Below, one piece after another: positions 29,112 to 38,320 of a stretch of 64,000 bases of DNA; the first letter of the stretch is position 1, and the number at the start of each line of letters is the position of its first letter. Origin of the DNA: Metarhizobium sp964253915. Its GTDB lineage: Bacteria > Pseudomonadota > Alphaproteobacteria > Rhizobiales > Rhizobiaceae. The notes under the pieces are model-generated. The model made no database searches and was not told the DNA's origin. It saw nothing but the letters and a program-made list of their open reading frames with translations. The stretch is taken from assembly GCF_964253915.1 (NCBI RefSeq), contig NZ_CAXUSG020000001.1, positions 682,001 to 746,000 on the forward strand, given 5' to 3'. The translations under genes and the position numbers were made by a program.

Positions 29112-29129
29112 GTAATGGTATTACATTAC
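29112..29129. promoter_or_regulatory. Probable Zur box of zinT
   Basis: GTAATG (29112-29117) and CATTAC (29124-29129) form an 18-bp palindrome around six bases, AT-rich as for Zur operators. It lies 45 bases upstream of zinT, next to a possible TTGCAA (29076-29081)/TTATCT (29098-29103) promoter. Confidence 0.65.
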
Positions 29130-29174
29130 GAAAATCAATGGAAGATGCGCCTTCCGACAACCATCGAGGTGAAG

Positions 29175-29846
29175 ATGCAGAAGATGTTTGGAGGCCGGCG
29201 GGCCGGTCTTGTCCTGGGAGCCGTACTGGCGCTGGTTACGGTGTCGATGACGGCCAACGTGGTGGGCGCCGCGTCGGAAAAGACCCATAACCATACGCAT
29301 TCCGAAAACGCCAAGGATGTCTATCACGGCTACTTCGAGGATGATCAGATCAAGGCTCGGCCGCTTTCGGATTGGCAGGGGGAATGGCAGTCGGTCTATC
29401 CCTATCTTGTCGATGGCACGCTGGAGCCGGTTTGGGCCCACAAGGCGGAAAGCGGCGACAAGAGCGCTGCTGAAGTCCGCGACTATTACGAGGTCGGATA
29501 CAAGACAGATGTCGATGGCATCGTCATTGCCGGCGACAAGATCACCTTCACGCGCCAGGGCAAATCGGTCTCGGGACAGTATGTGACCGACGGCCACGAG
29601 ATTCTGACCTACAAGAAGGGAAATCGCGGCGTTCGCTTCATTTTCAAAAAGACGGACGGTGATGCGGATGCGCCCGGCTTTATCCAGTTCAGCGATCACA
29701 AGATCGCGCCGGAGAAGGCCGATCACTACCATCTCTATTCGGGCAATGATCGCGCGGCCCTGCTGGAGGAGGTGACGAATTGGCCGACCTACTATCCGGC
29801 GTCGCTCGACGGAAAGCAGATCGTTGATGAGATGATCCAGCACTGA
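29175..29846 (+). CDS. zinT: ZinT/YodA-family periplasmic zinc-binding protein
   Basis: Binds zinc (and cadmium) in the periplasm and helps ZnuABC under zinc starvation. A signal peptide spans about residues 1-32 (GLVLGAVLALVTVSMTANVV). A His-rich segment EKTHNHTHSEN follows, then the ZinT domain with GYFEDDQIKARPLSDWQGEW and DHYHLYSGND, the latter carrying metal-ligand histidines. The start at 29175 has GAGGTGAAG before it; an in-frame ATG at 29145 is possible. No znu gene is in the window. The upstream palindrome suggests Zur control. Confidence 0.9.
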   Translation: MQKMFGGRRAGLVLGAVLALVTVSMTANVVGAASEKTHNHTHSENAKDVYHGYFEDDQIKARPLSDWQGEWQSVYPYLVDGTLEPVWAHKAESGDKSAAEVRDYYEVGYKTDVDGIVIAGDKITFTRQGKSVSGQYVTDGHEILTYKKGNRGVRFIFKKTDGDADAPGFIQFSDHKIAPEKADHYHLYSGNDRAALLEEVTNWPTYYPASLDGKQIVDEMIQH

Positions 29847-29918
29847 TCGCTACAAGCAAATTCGGCTTGGGCGCCGCCCTGCACGACGGGGCGGCGCTTT
29901 TCATGGTCTTTCCTGCAA

Positions 29919-30446
29919 TCAGGGTCGAGATGAAATATTGACCTGTGCCGCAGTGCCGACATTCATGAAGGAAATCTCGGCGCCGTCGCGCGTCCAGATG
30001 GCGGAGCGGGAGATTTCGGAATCCTCGGCCATATCAGGCGTGCCGAATTCCTCTGTCAGTGCCTTTTCCAGCGCCCGGCCGTCATGGGTGGCGTAGACGC
30101 AGGCGCGGTGGCCGTTTGCGCCATGGGCGATCCAGAAGGACAGCGCGTCGGCTTTGCCTTCCTCGCCGCGCTGCCAGCCGGACACCTCCACCGGACCGCC
30201 GAGGTAATTAAGAAACGAAGCGCGCCAGTTTTCCAGCTTGGCCTCGTCCATCCGCGGCCAGCCGAAACTCTCCGCCTTGCGAAGGGCCTCGGCGAAAACC
30301 GGGGTACGGCAAAAATCGTAGAGTTCGGAAATGGAGATGTCGCGCGGCGCGGCCGTCGCGGGCAGCACAAGCGTGACCGCGGAAACCATCATGGCCGCGG
30401 CTATGGTGCGGGCCAGCTTCAACGCGGCGATCATGAAGGCTCCCAT
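29919..30446 (-). CDS. Small periplasmic hypothetical protein
   Basis: A 175-aa protein with a likely signal peptide (LARTIAAAMMVSAVTLVLPATAAP, cleaved near residue 33). The mature region (ISELYDFCRTPVFAEALRKA) has two cysteines, at CRTPV and HRACVYA. I do not recognise a family. Starts at 30446 (MGAFM) and 30434 (MIAALK) are both possible. It is convergent with zinT, 72 bases away. Confidence 0.65.
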   Translation of the reverse strand: MGAFMIAALKLARTIAAAMMVSAVTLVLPATAAPRDISISELYDFCRTPVFAEALRKAESFGWPRMDEAKLENWRASFLNYLGGPVEVSGWQRGEEGKADALSFWIAHGANGHRACVYATHDGRALEKALTEEFGTPDMAEDSEISRSAIWTRDGAEISFMNVGTAAQVNISSRP

Positions 30447-30554
30447 CCTGTTTCCCTGCCGCCTGAACTAGGGGTATTCCTCGGGAGAGGCAAGGGCGGG
30501 CAGGCCTGGCGATGCAGGCCCTGTATTACCCCCGCGCTATCGCGGATGGAACGA

Positions 30555-30696
30555 GAGGGCGCCTTCTGCCCCTTCTCCCCGGCGGGGAGAAGGTCGCGGC
30601 AGCGGGATGAGGGGTGCCACACGGCAAAACCTGTCCGTGTAACCCCCTCATCCGACCCTTCGGGCCACCTTCTCCCCGCCGGGGAGAAGGGGAGGT
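30555..30696. repeat. Long inverted rhizobial repeat (MITE-like)
   Basis: Two copies of CCTTCTCCCC-N3-GGGGAGAAGG (30571-30593 and 30668-30690) are inverted relative to each other (N3 = GGC and GCC). Between them GATGAGGGG and CCCCTCATC are also inverted, so the whole 120-base unit can fold. It abuts the puuB stop and may double as its terminator. Confidence 0.7.
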
Positions 30697-32004
30697 TCAG
30701 ATACCAAGCTTGTCGCGCATGCCGTACCACCAGGCGCCGAGCATGGTCAGCGGCACGCGGAACGTCTTGCCGCCGGGGAAGGGGTAGTTCGGCAGCGAAC
30801 TCCAGATGTCGAAGCGCTCCGCATGACCGGCGACAACCTCGCCGAGGATCTTGCCGAGCAGGTGCGTCGTCGTCACGCCGTGGCCGCTGTCGCCATGCGA
30901 GAAGTAGACGTTGTCGGCCAACCGCCCCATATGCGGAATGCGCGTCAGGGTCAGCGCAAAATTGCCGCTCCAGGCATAGTCGATCTTGACGTTTTCCAAC
31001 TGCGGGAAGGTCTTCAGCATGTTGGGGCGAATGACGCCGGTGAGGTTGGCCGGGTCCTGCCCGCCATAACCGATACCGCCGCCGTAAAGCAGCCGGTTGT
31101 CGGCGGTGCGGCGGTAATAATCGAGCACGTAATTGGCGTCCTCGACACAGTAGTTGGCCGGCAGCAGATCTTCGATCAGTTCTTTCGACAGCGGTTCGGT
31201 TGCCATCACCTGGCTAGAGACCGGCATCATCCGGTCGCCGATCTGCGGCAGAAGCTTGCCGAGATAGGCATTGCCGCAGACGAGTACATATTTCGCCTTC
31301 ACCGCGCCGCGCTCGGTACGGACAACAGGATTGGCGCCCATGCTGACGGATTCGACGCGGGAGTTTTCGAAGATCCGGCCGCCCTGGCTTTCCACCGCGG
31401 CGGCTTCGCCGAGAACGAGGTCGAGCGGATGGATATGGCCGCCGAGCTTGTCGATCATACCGCCGACGTAGCGGTCGGCCTTCACGTATGTGCCGATATC
31501 GGCCTTGGAGACCATCTCCAGTCCGCCATGGCCGTGCTTTTCCCAATGGGCCTTGTGGGTCTCCATCTCACGCACCTGCTTCGGCGTGAAGGCGGCGAAG
31601 AAACCGCCATGCACGAGGCCGCAATCGATGGCGTATTTGGCGACACGGCCGCGGATGATCTCGCCGCCTTCCAGCGACATGGCGCCTAGTTTTACGGCTT
31701 TGTCGCGGCCGTAGCGCCCGGCGATGGTTTCGAGATCGCGGCTGTAGCCGTTGACGATCTGGCCGCCGTTGCGCCCGGAAGCGCCGAAACCGATGCGCAC
31801 CGCCTCGACGACGGCGACGGAATAACCACGTTCGACGAGTTCGAGCGCTGCGGAGATACCGGTGAAGCCGGCGCCGATGATGCACACATCCGCCTCGATC
31901 TCACCCTCGAGCATCGGTCGAATCCGTTGGTCCCTGGCGCTTGCGGCATACCAGGAGGCGGCGTGGCCGGGGTTCGTGCTGGCAGAGGAAAGTTTGGCGT
32001 TCAT
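30697..32004 (-). CDS. puuB: Gamma-glutamylputrescine oxidase PuuB (FAD-dependent)
   Basis: Oxidises gamma-glutamylputrescine to the aldehyde in the Puu putrescine pathway. The 435-aa DAO-family protein has an FAD dinucleotide fold VCIIGAGFTGISAALELVER (about residues 40-59) and the GFGASGRNGGQIVNGY motif typical of PuuB/OrdL. ATG at 32004 has AGGA nine bases upstream; an in-frame TTG at 32013 is an alternative. It starts one base after the puuA stop. PuuC and PuuD are not seen downstream. Confidence 0.9.
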   Translation of the reverse strand: MNAKLSSASTNPGHAASWYAASARDQRIRPMLEGEIEADVCIIGAGFTGISAALELVERGYSVAVVEAVRIGFGASGRNGGQIVNGYSRDLETIAGRYGRDKAVKLGAMSLEGGEIIRGRVAKYAIDCGLVHGGFFAAFTPKQVREMETHKAHWEKHGHGGLEMVSKADIGTYVKADRYVGGMIDKLGGHIHPLDLVLGEAAAVESQGGRIFENSRVESVSMGANPVVRTERGAVKAKYVLVCGNAYLGKLLPQIGDRMMPVSSQVMATEPLSKELIEDLLPANYCVEDANYVLDYYRRTADNRLLYGGGIGYGGQDPANLTGVIRPNMLKTFPQLENVKIDYAWSGNFALTLTRIPHMGRLADNVYFSHGDSGHGVTTTHLLGKILGEVVAGHAERFDIWSSLPNYPFPGGKTFRVPLTMLGAWWYGMRDKLGI

Positions 32005-32005
32005 C

Positions 32006-33364
32006 TCAGACAATCCTGATGTATGCGTCGTATTCGACGTCGGTCACGCGCAGCGAAAACTCCGAAAGCTCCTGCTGCTTGCAGGCGGTGTAGAGCGCGC
32101 GGTATTTCTGCCCGAGCGTCGCATAAGCGAAGCTGGACTTTGCGAAACGCTGCAGGGCGTAATCCCAGTTGGTCGGCAGCGGCTCGTGGTTGATGGCGTG
32201 ATCGTCGCCGGTGATGGCGCCGCCCGGTTGCAGCTTTTCCTTCATGCCGGTCAGCGCTGCATTCAGGATCATCGCCAGAACCAGATAGGGATTGGTGTCG
32301 GAGCCGGCAACGCGGTGCTCGATGCGGGTTGCGGGCTTGGAGGCGGTGATGACGCGCACGGCGGCCGAGCGATTGTCGAATCCCCAGGAGGCATAGGTCG
32401 GCGCATGTTCGCTCGGCCGCAGCCGGCGATAGGAATTGGCGTGCGGCGCAAACACCGCCATGCTCTCGCCCATGTTGGCCAGAAGCCCGCCGACGGAATG
32501 CATCAGCGTATCGGCCGGTCCGTCCTCGCCGACATAGATGTTGCGGCCGTTTTCGTCGAGTACGGAGAAATGCACGTGCATGCCGCTGCCGGCCTGCCGG
32601 CCGTAAGGCTTGGCCATGAAGGTGGCGTCGAGATCGTGCTTGCGGGCGACACCCTTGACGATGCGCTTCAGCAACACGGCATAATCGGCCGCCTGCAGCG
32701 CATCCGGCACGTGGTTGAGGTTGATTTCATACTGGCCGGGGCCGTTTTCGCGCAGCGTCGTATCGGCGGCGACCTTCTGCGCCTTGCAGGCGATCGAGAT
32801 GTCGTGGAACACCTCCTCGAAATCCTGCAGTTCGGAAATCGACAGCACCTGCGTCTGGCCGGTATGCCAGCGGCCCTCGCGGGAATTCGGCGGCCGAACG
32901 GGATCGAGCGCCGAACGCACCGGGTCGATCAGGTAGAACTCAAGCTCGGTGGCGACGACCGGTGTCAGCCCGGCCTTCTTGTAGCGCTGCAGCACCTCGG
33001 CCAGCGTCTGGCGCGGGTCGGCGAAGAAGCCGCTGCCATCGGCATTGTGCATGCCGAGCATCACCTGCGCCGTCGGCCGGTTGAGCCAGGTGACGCGCGA
33101 CAGGGTTTCGGGAACGGGGAAGCAGATACCGTCCGGATCGCCGGTTCCTTCGGCAAGGCCGGCTGTATTGACGTCGCGCCCCCAGACGTCGAGGGCATAG
33201 ACGGAGCGGGGGATCGCCATGCCTTTGGTCAGCACGTCGAGGGCGCGTTCGCGCGGTATCCATTTGCCGCGCGGCACGCCGTTGACGTCGATCACGAAGG
33301 CTTCGAGAACCTCGATATCCGGGTTCTCACGCAGGAAATCCTGCGCATAGGTCATATTGTCCAT
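32006..33364 (-). CDS. puuA: Gamma-glutamylputrescine synthetase PuuA (glutamine synthetase family)
   Basis: Ligates glutamate to putrescine with ATP, the first Puu step. The 452-aa protein has glutamine-synthetase motifs: VVATELEFYLIDP (metal/glutamate site, about residues 138-150), GQYEINLNHVPD, FMAKPYGRQAGSGMHVHFS (ATP-binding, about 245-263) and RIEHRVAGSDTNPYLV. The N-terminus is typical of type-I-related PuuA rather than GlnA. It sits directly before puuB in the polyamine operon. Confidence 0.92.
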   Translation of the reverse strand: MDNMTYAQDFLRENPDIEVLEAFVIDVNGVPRGKWIPRERALDVLTKGMAIPRSVYALDVWGRDVNTAGLAEGTGDPDGICFPVPETLSRVTWLNRPTAQVMLGMHNADGSGFFADPRQTLAEVLQRYKKAGLTPVVATELEFYLIDPVRSALDPVRPPNSREGRWHTGQTQVLSISELQDFEEVFHDISIACKAQKVAADTTLRENGPGQYEINLNHVPDALQAADYAVLLKRIVKGVARKHDLDATFMAKPYGRQAGSGMHVHFSVLDENGRNIYVGEDGPADTLMHSVGGLLANMGESMAVFAPHANSYRRLRPSEHAPTYASWGFDNRSAAVRVITASKPATRIEHRVAGSDTNPYLVLAMILNAALTGMKEKLQPGGAITGDDHAINHEPLPTNWDYALQRFAKSSFAYATLGQKYRALYTACKQQELSEFSLRVTDVEYDAYIRIV

Positions 33365-33519
33365 AAGGCACCAAATTGCTGAAATGTTCTGATCTACGGT
33401 CGCGGGCGTAGAAGCGCCCGCGCGAAAAAGGGTCGTCGCTAACGATAGCCCGTCTCTTCGTTGTAGATCAGAAACCGTATCATGCTCATGCCTTCACCGC
33501 CTTGCCGGGCGGCTCTTCC

Positions 33520-35190
33520 TCATGCTTCGTAAGTGATCTTGCCGTCGCAGATCGTCTTGATCGGACGAACTGCTGCCAGTTTTTCGAAGGCCGTCGCCTC
33601 GACATCGGCGTCGAGGATCACCACGTCGGCGAGATAACCGACCTTCAGCGAGCCCTTGCGGTCTTCCATGAACTCCACATAGGCACCACCCTTGGTATAG
33701 GCTGCCAGCGTCTCATGCAAGCTCAGGCGCTCGTCCTTCATGCCTTCCTTCCAGACACCGCGGGTCATCGCCGATTCGATGCAGTTCATCGGCGCCAGCG
33801 GCGAGACCGGCCAGTCGGTGGCAAAGACGATCTTGGCACCGGCATCGACGAGCGTCCGCCAGGCAAAGGCGTAGGGCCAACGCTCCTCGCCGATATAGGT
33901 GAGGTAGGGTTCCGTCGGCAGGCCGGCGCTGCCCGGCGGGTGCGTCGGCTGCATTGAGGCGACGGTGCCGAGTTCGGCAAAACGCTTGATGTCGTCGGGA
34001 TGCACCACCTCGATATGCTCGATGCGGTTGCGGCTGTCGCGCTTGCCGTTGGCCTTGGCGGCGGCTTCGTAGCCGTCGAGCACCATGCGCACGGCGCCGT
34101 CGCCGATGGCATGCACGGCGATCTGCAGGCCGAGCTTGTCGGCAGCGGTGGTGATGCTGTCGAAATGCTCCTGGGTGAACAGCGCTTCGCCCTTCCAGCC
34201 CGGCTTGTGGCTGTAGTCATCCACGAACACGGCCGTCTCGCCTTCGGTCACGCCGTCGACGAACATCTTGACGAAGTCGCTGCGCAGCCGGTCGGTATTG
34301 AAGCGGGCGCGCCAGGTGGCGGCCTTGTCTTCCAGGTCGGAGAGCGGCATGAAATTCTTCATGTGGAAGGGAATACGCACGCGCACCGGCAGGGCGCCTT
34401 CCTTCTCGATCTCCTCGATCAGCTCCAGCTGGTAGAGGTTGCCGTCCATGTTCTGGATCGATGTGATGCCGAGCGAGGCGCAATAGGCCAGACCCTCTTT
34501 CAGCACGGCAATGTCGTTTGCCCGGTCTTCCGCCGTGACACCTTCCGGTTCGCCGCCGGTGCCGACGCCGAGCATTTCGCGCGCACCCGTCTTGCCCATG
34601 GTCGAAACCGGGCGGATGGCATTCGATTCACGCAGCTCGCCATTGGCCAGCCCGTCCTCGCCCATGACGATCTCGTTGCCGACGCCGACGTCGCGGCCAT
34701 GCAGGATGCCGGCCTTTTCCAGCGCGATGGTGTTGGCCCATGCGATGTGGTGGTCGGGGGCAAACATCAGGAAGGGCCGGTCGGGCAGGATGCGGTCGAG
34801 GTGATGGCGGGTGACGCGCTCCTCGTCGGAAATGATGGTGTAGTCGGCCGACTGCGCCACGATCAGCGCCAGATCGGGATTGGCGGCGGCATAGTCGAGA
34901 ACCGCCGTCTTCAGCGCCTCAAAACCCTTGACGCGGAACAGCGACAGCTCCGACAGCTCCACCGAGCCACCGAAGATGTGCACATGCGCATCGTTGAAGC
35001 CAGGCAGCACGCTCTTGCCTTCGGCATCGATCACCATCGTGTCCAGGCCAGAGAAGGCGGCAACATCAGCCTCGGTGCCGACGGCGATGATCTTGTTGCC
35101 GGCGATCGCCAGCGCTTCGGCGCGCGGCTTGGCCTCGTCCATGGTGAGCACCCGCGCATTGCGGATGATGAAATTCGCTTCGGTCTGCAT
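33520..35190 (-). CDS. YtcJ-like metal-dependent amidohydrolase
   Basis: A 556-aa amidohydrolase-superfamily enzyme. The metal-binding HxH is in GFNDAHVHIFG (about residues 63-73), with ATDWPVSPL (about 458-466) supplying the catalytic Asp and AVHAIGDGAVRMVLDGYE the central His. The start has GAGGGA upstream. Placement between the pot and puu genes suggests release of amines from N-acylated or cyclic polyamine-like compounds; the substrate is not known. Confidence 0.85.
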   Translation of the reverse strand: MQTEANFIIRNARVLTMDEAKPRAEALAIAGNKIIAVGTEADVAAFSGLDTMVIDAEGKSVLPGFNDAHVHIFGGSVELSELSLFRVKGFEALKTAVLDYAAANPDLALIVAQSADYTIISDEERVTRHHLDRILPDRPFLMFAPDHHIAWANTIALEKAGILHGRDVGVGNEIVMGEDGLANGELRESNAIRPVSTMGKTGAREMLGVGTGGEPEGVTAEDRANDIAVLKEGLAYCASLGITSIQNMDGNLYQLELIEEIEKEGALPVRVRIPFHMKNFMPLSDLEDKAATWRARFNTDRLRSDFVKMFVDGVTEGETAVFVDDYSHKPGWKGEALFTQEHFDSITTAADKLGLQIAVHAIGDGAVRMVLDGYEAAAKANGKRDSRNRIEHIEVVHPDDIKRFAELGTVASMQPTHPPGSAGLPTEPYLTYIGEERWPYAFAWRTLVDAGAKIVFATDWPVSPLAPMNCIESAMTRGVWKEGMKDERLSLHETLAAYTKGGAYVEFMEDRKGSLKVGYLADVVILDADVEATAFEKLAAVRPIKTICDGKITYEA

Positions 35191-35217
35191 GGTGTTCCCT
35201 CGTATGGTTCTTGTCTT

Positions 35218-36408
35218 TTAGAGCGCCAGGCGCCCGATGGCGCGGAAGAAGGAGATGGTGTCCTTCTCCATCGCGTCGTTGATCGGAATGGGCTGCGACG
35301 AAACAGTGGCGATCACCGTGTCGGTGGACGGATCGACCCACAGCCACTGTCCGTGGATGCCGATACCGCAATAGGAGCCGTCGGCCTCGCCGGTCTGGTA
35401 CCATTTGCTGCGATAGCGGCCGTTGGCCAGCAGCTCGCTGCCGCCGTCGATCCAGGCCTGCCGGTCGCCGTTCTGCGTCATGTCGGCAATCCAGGCCGGC
35501 TTGACGATCTGCTTGCCGCCGATCGCACCGCCCTGGCGCAACAATTCGCCGACGCGGGCGAGGTCGCGGGTGGTGATATTGATGCCGCCGGCGGTGCGCG
35601 GGCTGCCCACCGCGTCGACGGTGACATAACCGTTGTTCTTGGCACCCAGCGGCTTCCACAGGAGTTCGGACATCAGGTCGGCGAAACGCACCCCGGTGAT
35701 CCGCTCCAAGAGCATGCCGAGCATGTCGGAGTTCGGCGAAAGATAGGCAAACTTGCCGCCATGCGGCCTGCCGGCCTTCTTGAGCGACAAGAGGAAATCC
35801 GGCAGCGTTTCGCTGGGCAGGCCGGGGTCGCGTGGGTTCCACAGGGTGGCGCGGCGATAGCGGGCGAAGGCGCCGTTCGGATCGAGATAGGCTTCCTCGA
35901 AATCGAGGCTGACGCGCATGTCGAGCACATCGCGATAGGTGGCGTCGCCATAGGCGCTGCCGGCGGCTTCGGGAATATAGGCGGTGACCGGCTTGTCCGG
36001 GTCGATGACGCCCTGTCCTTCGAGAATGCCTGATATAAGCGCGGTCAGCGACTTGCTCACCGAAAAGATCACATGCGGCCGGTTCACGTCGGCATGCGGC
36101 GCATAATATTCGCCGACGATCTTGCCGTCGCGCATGACGACGAGGCCGTCGGTATGGGCGTAGCGCAGGAAGTCGCTGACCTTGGAAATGCCGTCAATGC
36201 CGGGGTCGATCGCTGCATCGGCGATGCTGTCGGCGGCGATTGCTTCTTCGGGTTCGACCTTGGCGCAGGTGATCTCGGCGGTCGGCACGAGGTCGCGAAG
36301 GTTCTGGAAGGCCCAGACATTGTAGGGGGCGGTTCGCCAGGTGGCGAGCGTCACGTCTGCGCGGGGAAAGCCATGCGTATCGGAAAAGGTGCGGGTCATT
36401 GCAATCAT
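35218..36408 (-). CDS. Beta-lactamase-class-C-like serine hydrolase (NylB-like)
   Basis: A 396-aa serine hydrolase of the penicillin-binding/beta-lactamase fold. The SxxK catalytic motif is FSVSKSLTALISGIL (about residues 116-130), a form seen in 6-aminohexanoate-oligomer hydrolases. A Tyr-containing second motif lies around YLSPNSDMLGMLLER. No signal peptide is visible, so it is probably cytoplasmic and not a resistance enzyme. The start is uncertain: ATG at 36408 or 36399. It lies downstream of potD in the polyamine operon, which suggests hydrolysis of an amide of an amino acid or polyamine. Confidence 0.82.
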   Translation of the reverse strand: MIAMTRTFSDTHGFPRADVTLATWRTAPYNVWAFQNLRDLVPTAEITCAKVEPEEAIAADSIADAAIDPGIDGISKVSDFLRYAHTDGLVVMRDGKIVGEYYAPHADVNRPHVIFSVSKSLTALISGILEGQGVIDPDKPVTAYIPEAAGSAYGDATYRDVLDMRVSLDFEEAYLDPNGAFARYRRATLWNPRDPGLPSETLPDFLLSLKKAGRPHGGKFAYLSPNSDMLGMLLERITGVRFADLMSELLWKPLGAKNNGYVTVDAVGSPRTAGGINITTRDLARVGELLRQGGAIGGKQIVKPAWIADMTQNGDRQAWIDGGSELLANGRYRSKWYQTGEADGSYCGIGIHGQWLWVDPSTDTVIATVSSQPIPINDAMEKDTISFFRAIGRLAL

Positions 36409-36418
36409 CCGCCGATGT

Positions 36419-36443
36419 GCGGAGGAGCAGTGTGCTCCTCCGC
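36419..36443 (-). promoter_or_regulatory. Perfect hairpin after potD
   Basis: GCGGAGGAGCA (36419-36429) pairs with TGCTCCTCCGC (36433-36443) over a three-base loop. It is 28 bases beyond the potD stop. It is a partial terminator or mRNA stabiliser; there is no U-tract. Confidence 0.6.
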
Positions 36444-36471
36444 TCGGCAGTCCCAGTTTTGGCCTAAGCCG

Positions 36472-37500
36472 TTACTTCTGCAGTTCGGTCCAGATCTTCG
36501 TGTAGATTTCCTGGACTTCCGGAGGGCAGGCGAGGTTGAACTTGCCGGCGGCCTTCAGTTCTGCCGGAATGTTGATTTCCGGTGCGTCCTTCATGTCCGC
36601 GGGCATGAAGGCTTCCGAACCCTTGATGCCATTGCCGTAACGGGCAAAGGTCGAGATCATGCCGGCATTTTCCGGGTCCATGATGAAGTTGATGAACAGC
36701 TTGGCGTTATCGACGTTCTTGGCGTCCTTCAGGATGGAAGCGTTGTCCATCCAGATCGGGTAACCTTCCTTCGGATAGCCGTAGGCGACATCCTTGTTGC
36801 CGAGACGGGCACGGAAGGAGGCGCCATTCCAGTTCACGCCGGCCATCAGGTCGTTCTTGATGTACTGCTCGACGTTGCCGTAAGCCATCGAGGCCCACTT
36901 CGGCTTGGCGGCGACCAGGATGTCGCGGGTCTTCTTGAGGATTGCCTTGTCGCCGGTGCAGGGTTCGCCACCGGCATAGGTGACGGCCATGTGCATGACG
37001 TCGGACATTTCCGGAACGACGTTGACCTTGCCGACCAGTTCCGCCGGCGGATCGAGGAAGATGGCCGAGGTGTTGATATCGCCTGCGTAGGCCGACTTGT
37101 TGACGGTCACGCCGGTGGTGCCCCACTGCCACGGAACGGAGTAGTGGCGGCCCGGATCGAACGGTACGTCAACCCAGACCGGATCGACGTTCTTGAAGTT
37201 TTCCATCTGGTCGGGGCGCGACTCGAGCAGCAGCCCTTCGGAAATCCAGATCGGCATGACGCTGGCGGACGGTACGACGATGTCGAAGCCGTGGCCGCCC
37301 TGGCGGACCTTGGCAAGCGCGGTATCGTTCGAATCGTAGTCGGTGACGGTCACCTTCACCTTGAAGGTGTCTTCGAACTTCTTGATCATTTCGGGGCTAG
37401 TGTAGTTGCCCCAGTTATAGATGTTCAGCTCGCCTTCCGCATGCGCGATGGCCGTCGAGCCGAGCAGCGCCAGCGCTGCAAATCCCAGTTTCCGTTGCAT
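36472..37500 (-). CDS. potD: Spermidine/putrescine-binding periplasmic protein PotD-like
   Basis: A 342-aa polyamine-binding protein with a Sec signal peptide (MQRKLGFAALALLGSTAIAHA). The mature start EGELNIYNWGNYTSPEMIKKFE is characteristic of PotD/PotF. The VPWQWGTTGVTVNKSAYAGD region is conserved in the family. GGAGA precedes the start. It is the fourth gene of the potABCD run, and the catabolic enzymes follow in the same direction. Confidence 0.93.
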   Translation of the reverse strand: MQRKLGFAALALLGSTAIAHAEGELNIYNWGNYTSPEMIKKFEDTFKVKVTVTDYDSNDTALAKVRQGGHGFDIVVPSASVMPIWISEGLLLESRPDQMENFKNVDPVWVDVPFDPGRHYSVPWQWGTTGVTVNKSAYAGDINTSAIFLDPPAELVGKVNVVPEMSDVMHMAVTYAGGEPCTGDKAILKKTRDILVAAKPKWASMAYGNVEQYIKNDLMAGVNWNGASFRARLGNKDVAYGYPKEGYPIWMDNASILKDAKNVDNAKLFINFIMDPENAGMISTFARYGNGIKGSEAFMPADMKDAPEINIPAELKAAGKFNLACPPEVQEIYTKIWTELQK

Positions 37501-37513
37501 GCATGTTCTCCTG

Positions 37514-38320
37514 TTATGATGTTTTTTCGTTTCTGCTGAGGAAGAAGAAGATTGTCACGATAGCAAACGACAGCAGCAGAAAGACTGTCGAGATCGCATT
37601 CATTTCAGGTGTCACGACACGGCGCAACTGCCCGAGCATATAGGTCGGCAGGGTGTCCTGCCCGCCGGATTTGACGAATTCGGTGATGACCACGTCGTCC
37701 AGCGAAATGACGAAGCCGAGCATCATGCCGGCGAGGATACCGGGCCAGAGCAGCGGTAGCGTTACATAACGGAAGGCCTGGAACGGCGTGGCGTAGAGGT
37801 CGGCGGCGGCGCGCTCCAGCGTCAGGTCCATGCTTTCCAGGCGCGCCCGGATCGGCAGGTAGGCGAAGGGAATGCAGAAAGCGGCGTGGGCGGCGATCAG
37901 GTAGCCGAGGCCGGAGTAACCGGTATAGACCTTGATCTGCGAGAAGAAGATCAGAAGTGCCACAGCCGTGACGATTTCCGGCACCAGCAGCGGCAGGTTG
38001 ATGAAGGCATATTTGAAGGTCAGGCCGCGATATTGCGCCGTCCGCGTCGTGGCAATCGCTGCCATGGTGGCAACGATAGTGGCGAGGATTGCGGCGCAGA
38101 TGGCGATCTGCAGCGAGCGGATCGACGCATCGACCACCTGGGTGTTGTTCCAGGCGCTGTGGAACCAGCGCAGCGAAAACCCTTCCCAGACCGCGATGGA
38201 GGTGCCGGCATTGAAGGCATACACCACCAGGGTGATGATCGGCATGTAGAGGCCGATGAAGCAGATCATGGCGATCGTGGAGAAGCCGGGGAGGCGTCTG
38301 ACGGAGAATGGCCTAGCCAT
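37514..38320 (-). CDS. potC: Polyamine ABC transporter permease PotC
   Basis: A 268-aa permease. The EAA loop LERAAADLYATPFQAFRYVT and LGFVISLDDVVITEFVKSGG are typical PotC features; the Asp pair in SLDDVV is family-specific. ATG at 38320 follows GGAGG by seven bases and overlaps potB by eight bases. It partners PotB in the membrane channel. Confidence 0.92.
   Translation of the reverse strand: MARPFSVRRLPGFSTIAMICFIGLYMPIITLVVYAFNAGTSIAVWEGFSLRWFHSAWNNTQVVDASIRSLQIAICAAILATIVATMAAIATTRTAQYRGLTFKYAFINLPLLVPEIVTAVALLIFFSQIKVYTGYSGLGYLIAAHAAFCIPFAYLPIRARLESMDLTLERAAADLYATPFQAFRYVTLPLLWPGILAGMMLGFVISLDDVVITEFVKSGGQDTLPTYMLGQLRRVVTPEMNAISTVFLLLSFAIVTIFFFLSRNEKTS

Noticed and set aside
30571..30690. 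CRISPR-like repeat-spacer pattern
   Set aside because: Only two inverted copies, not direct repeats with regular spacers; no cas genes.
34000..36033. 677-residue plus-strand frame
   Set aside because: Antisense to the amidohydrolase and serine hydrolase genes; low-complexity translation with no domain.
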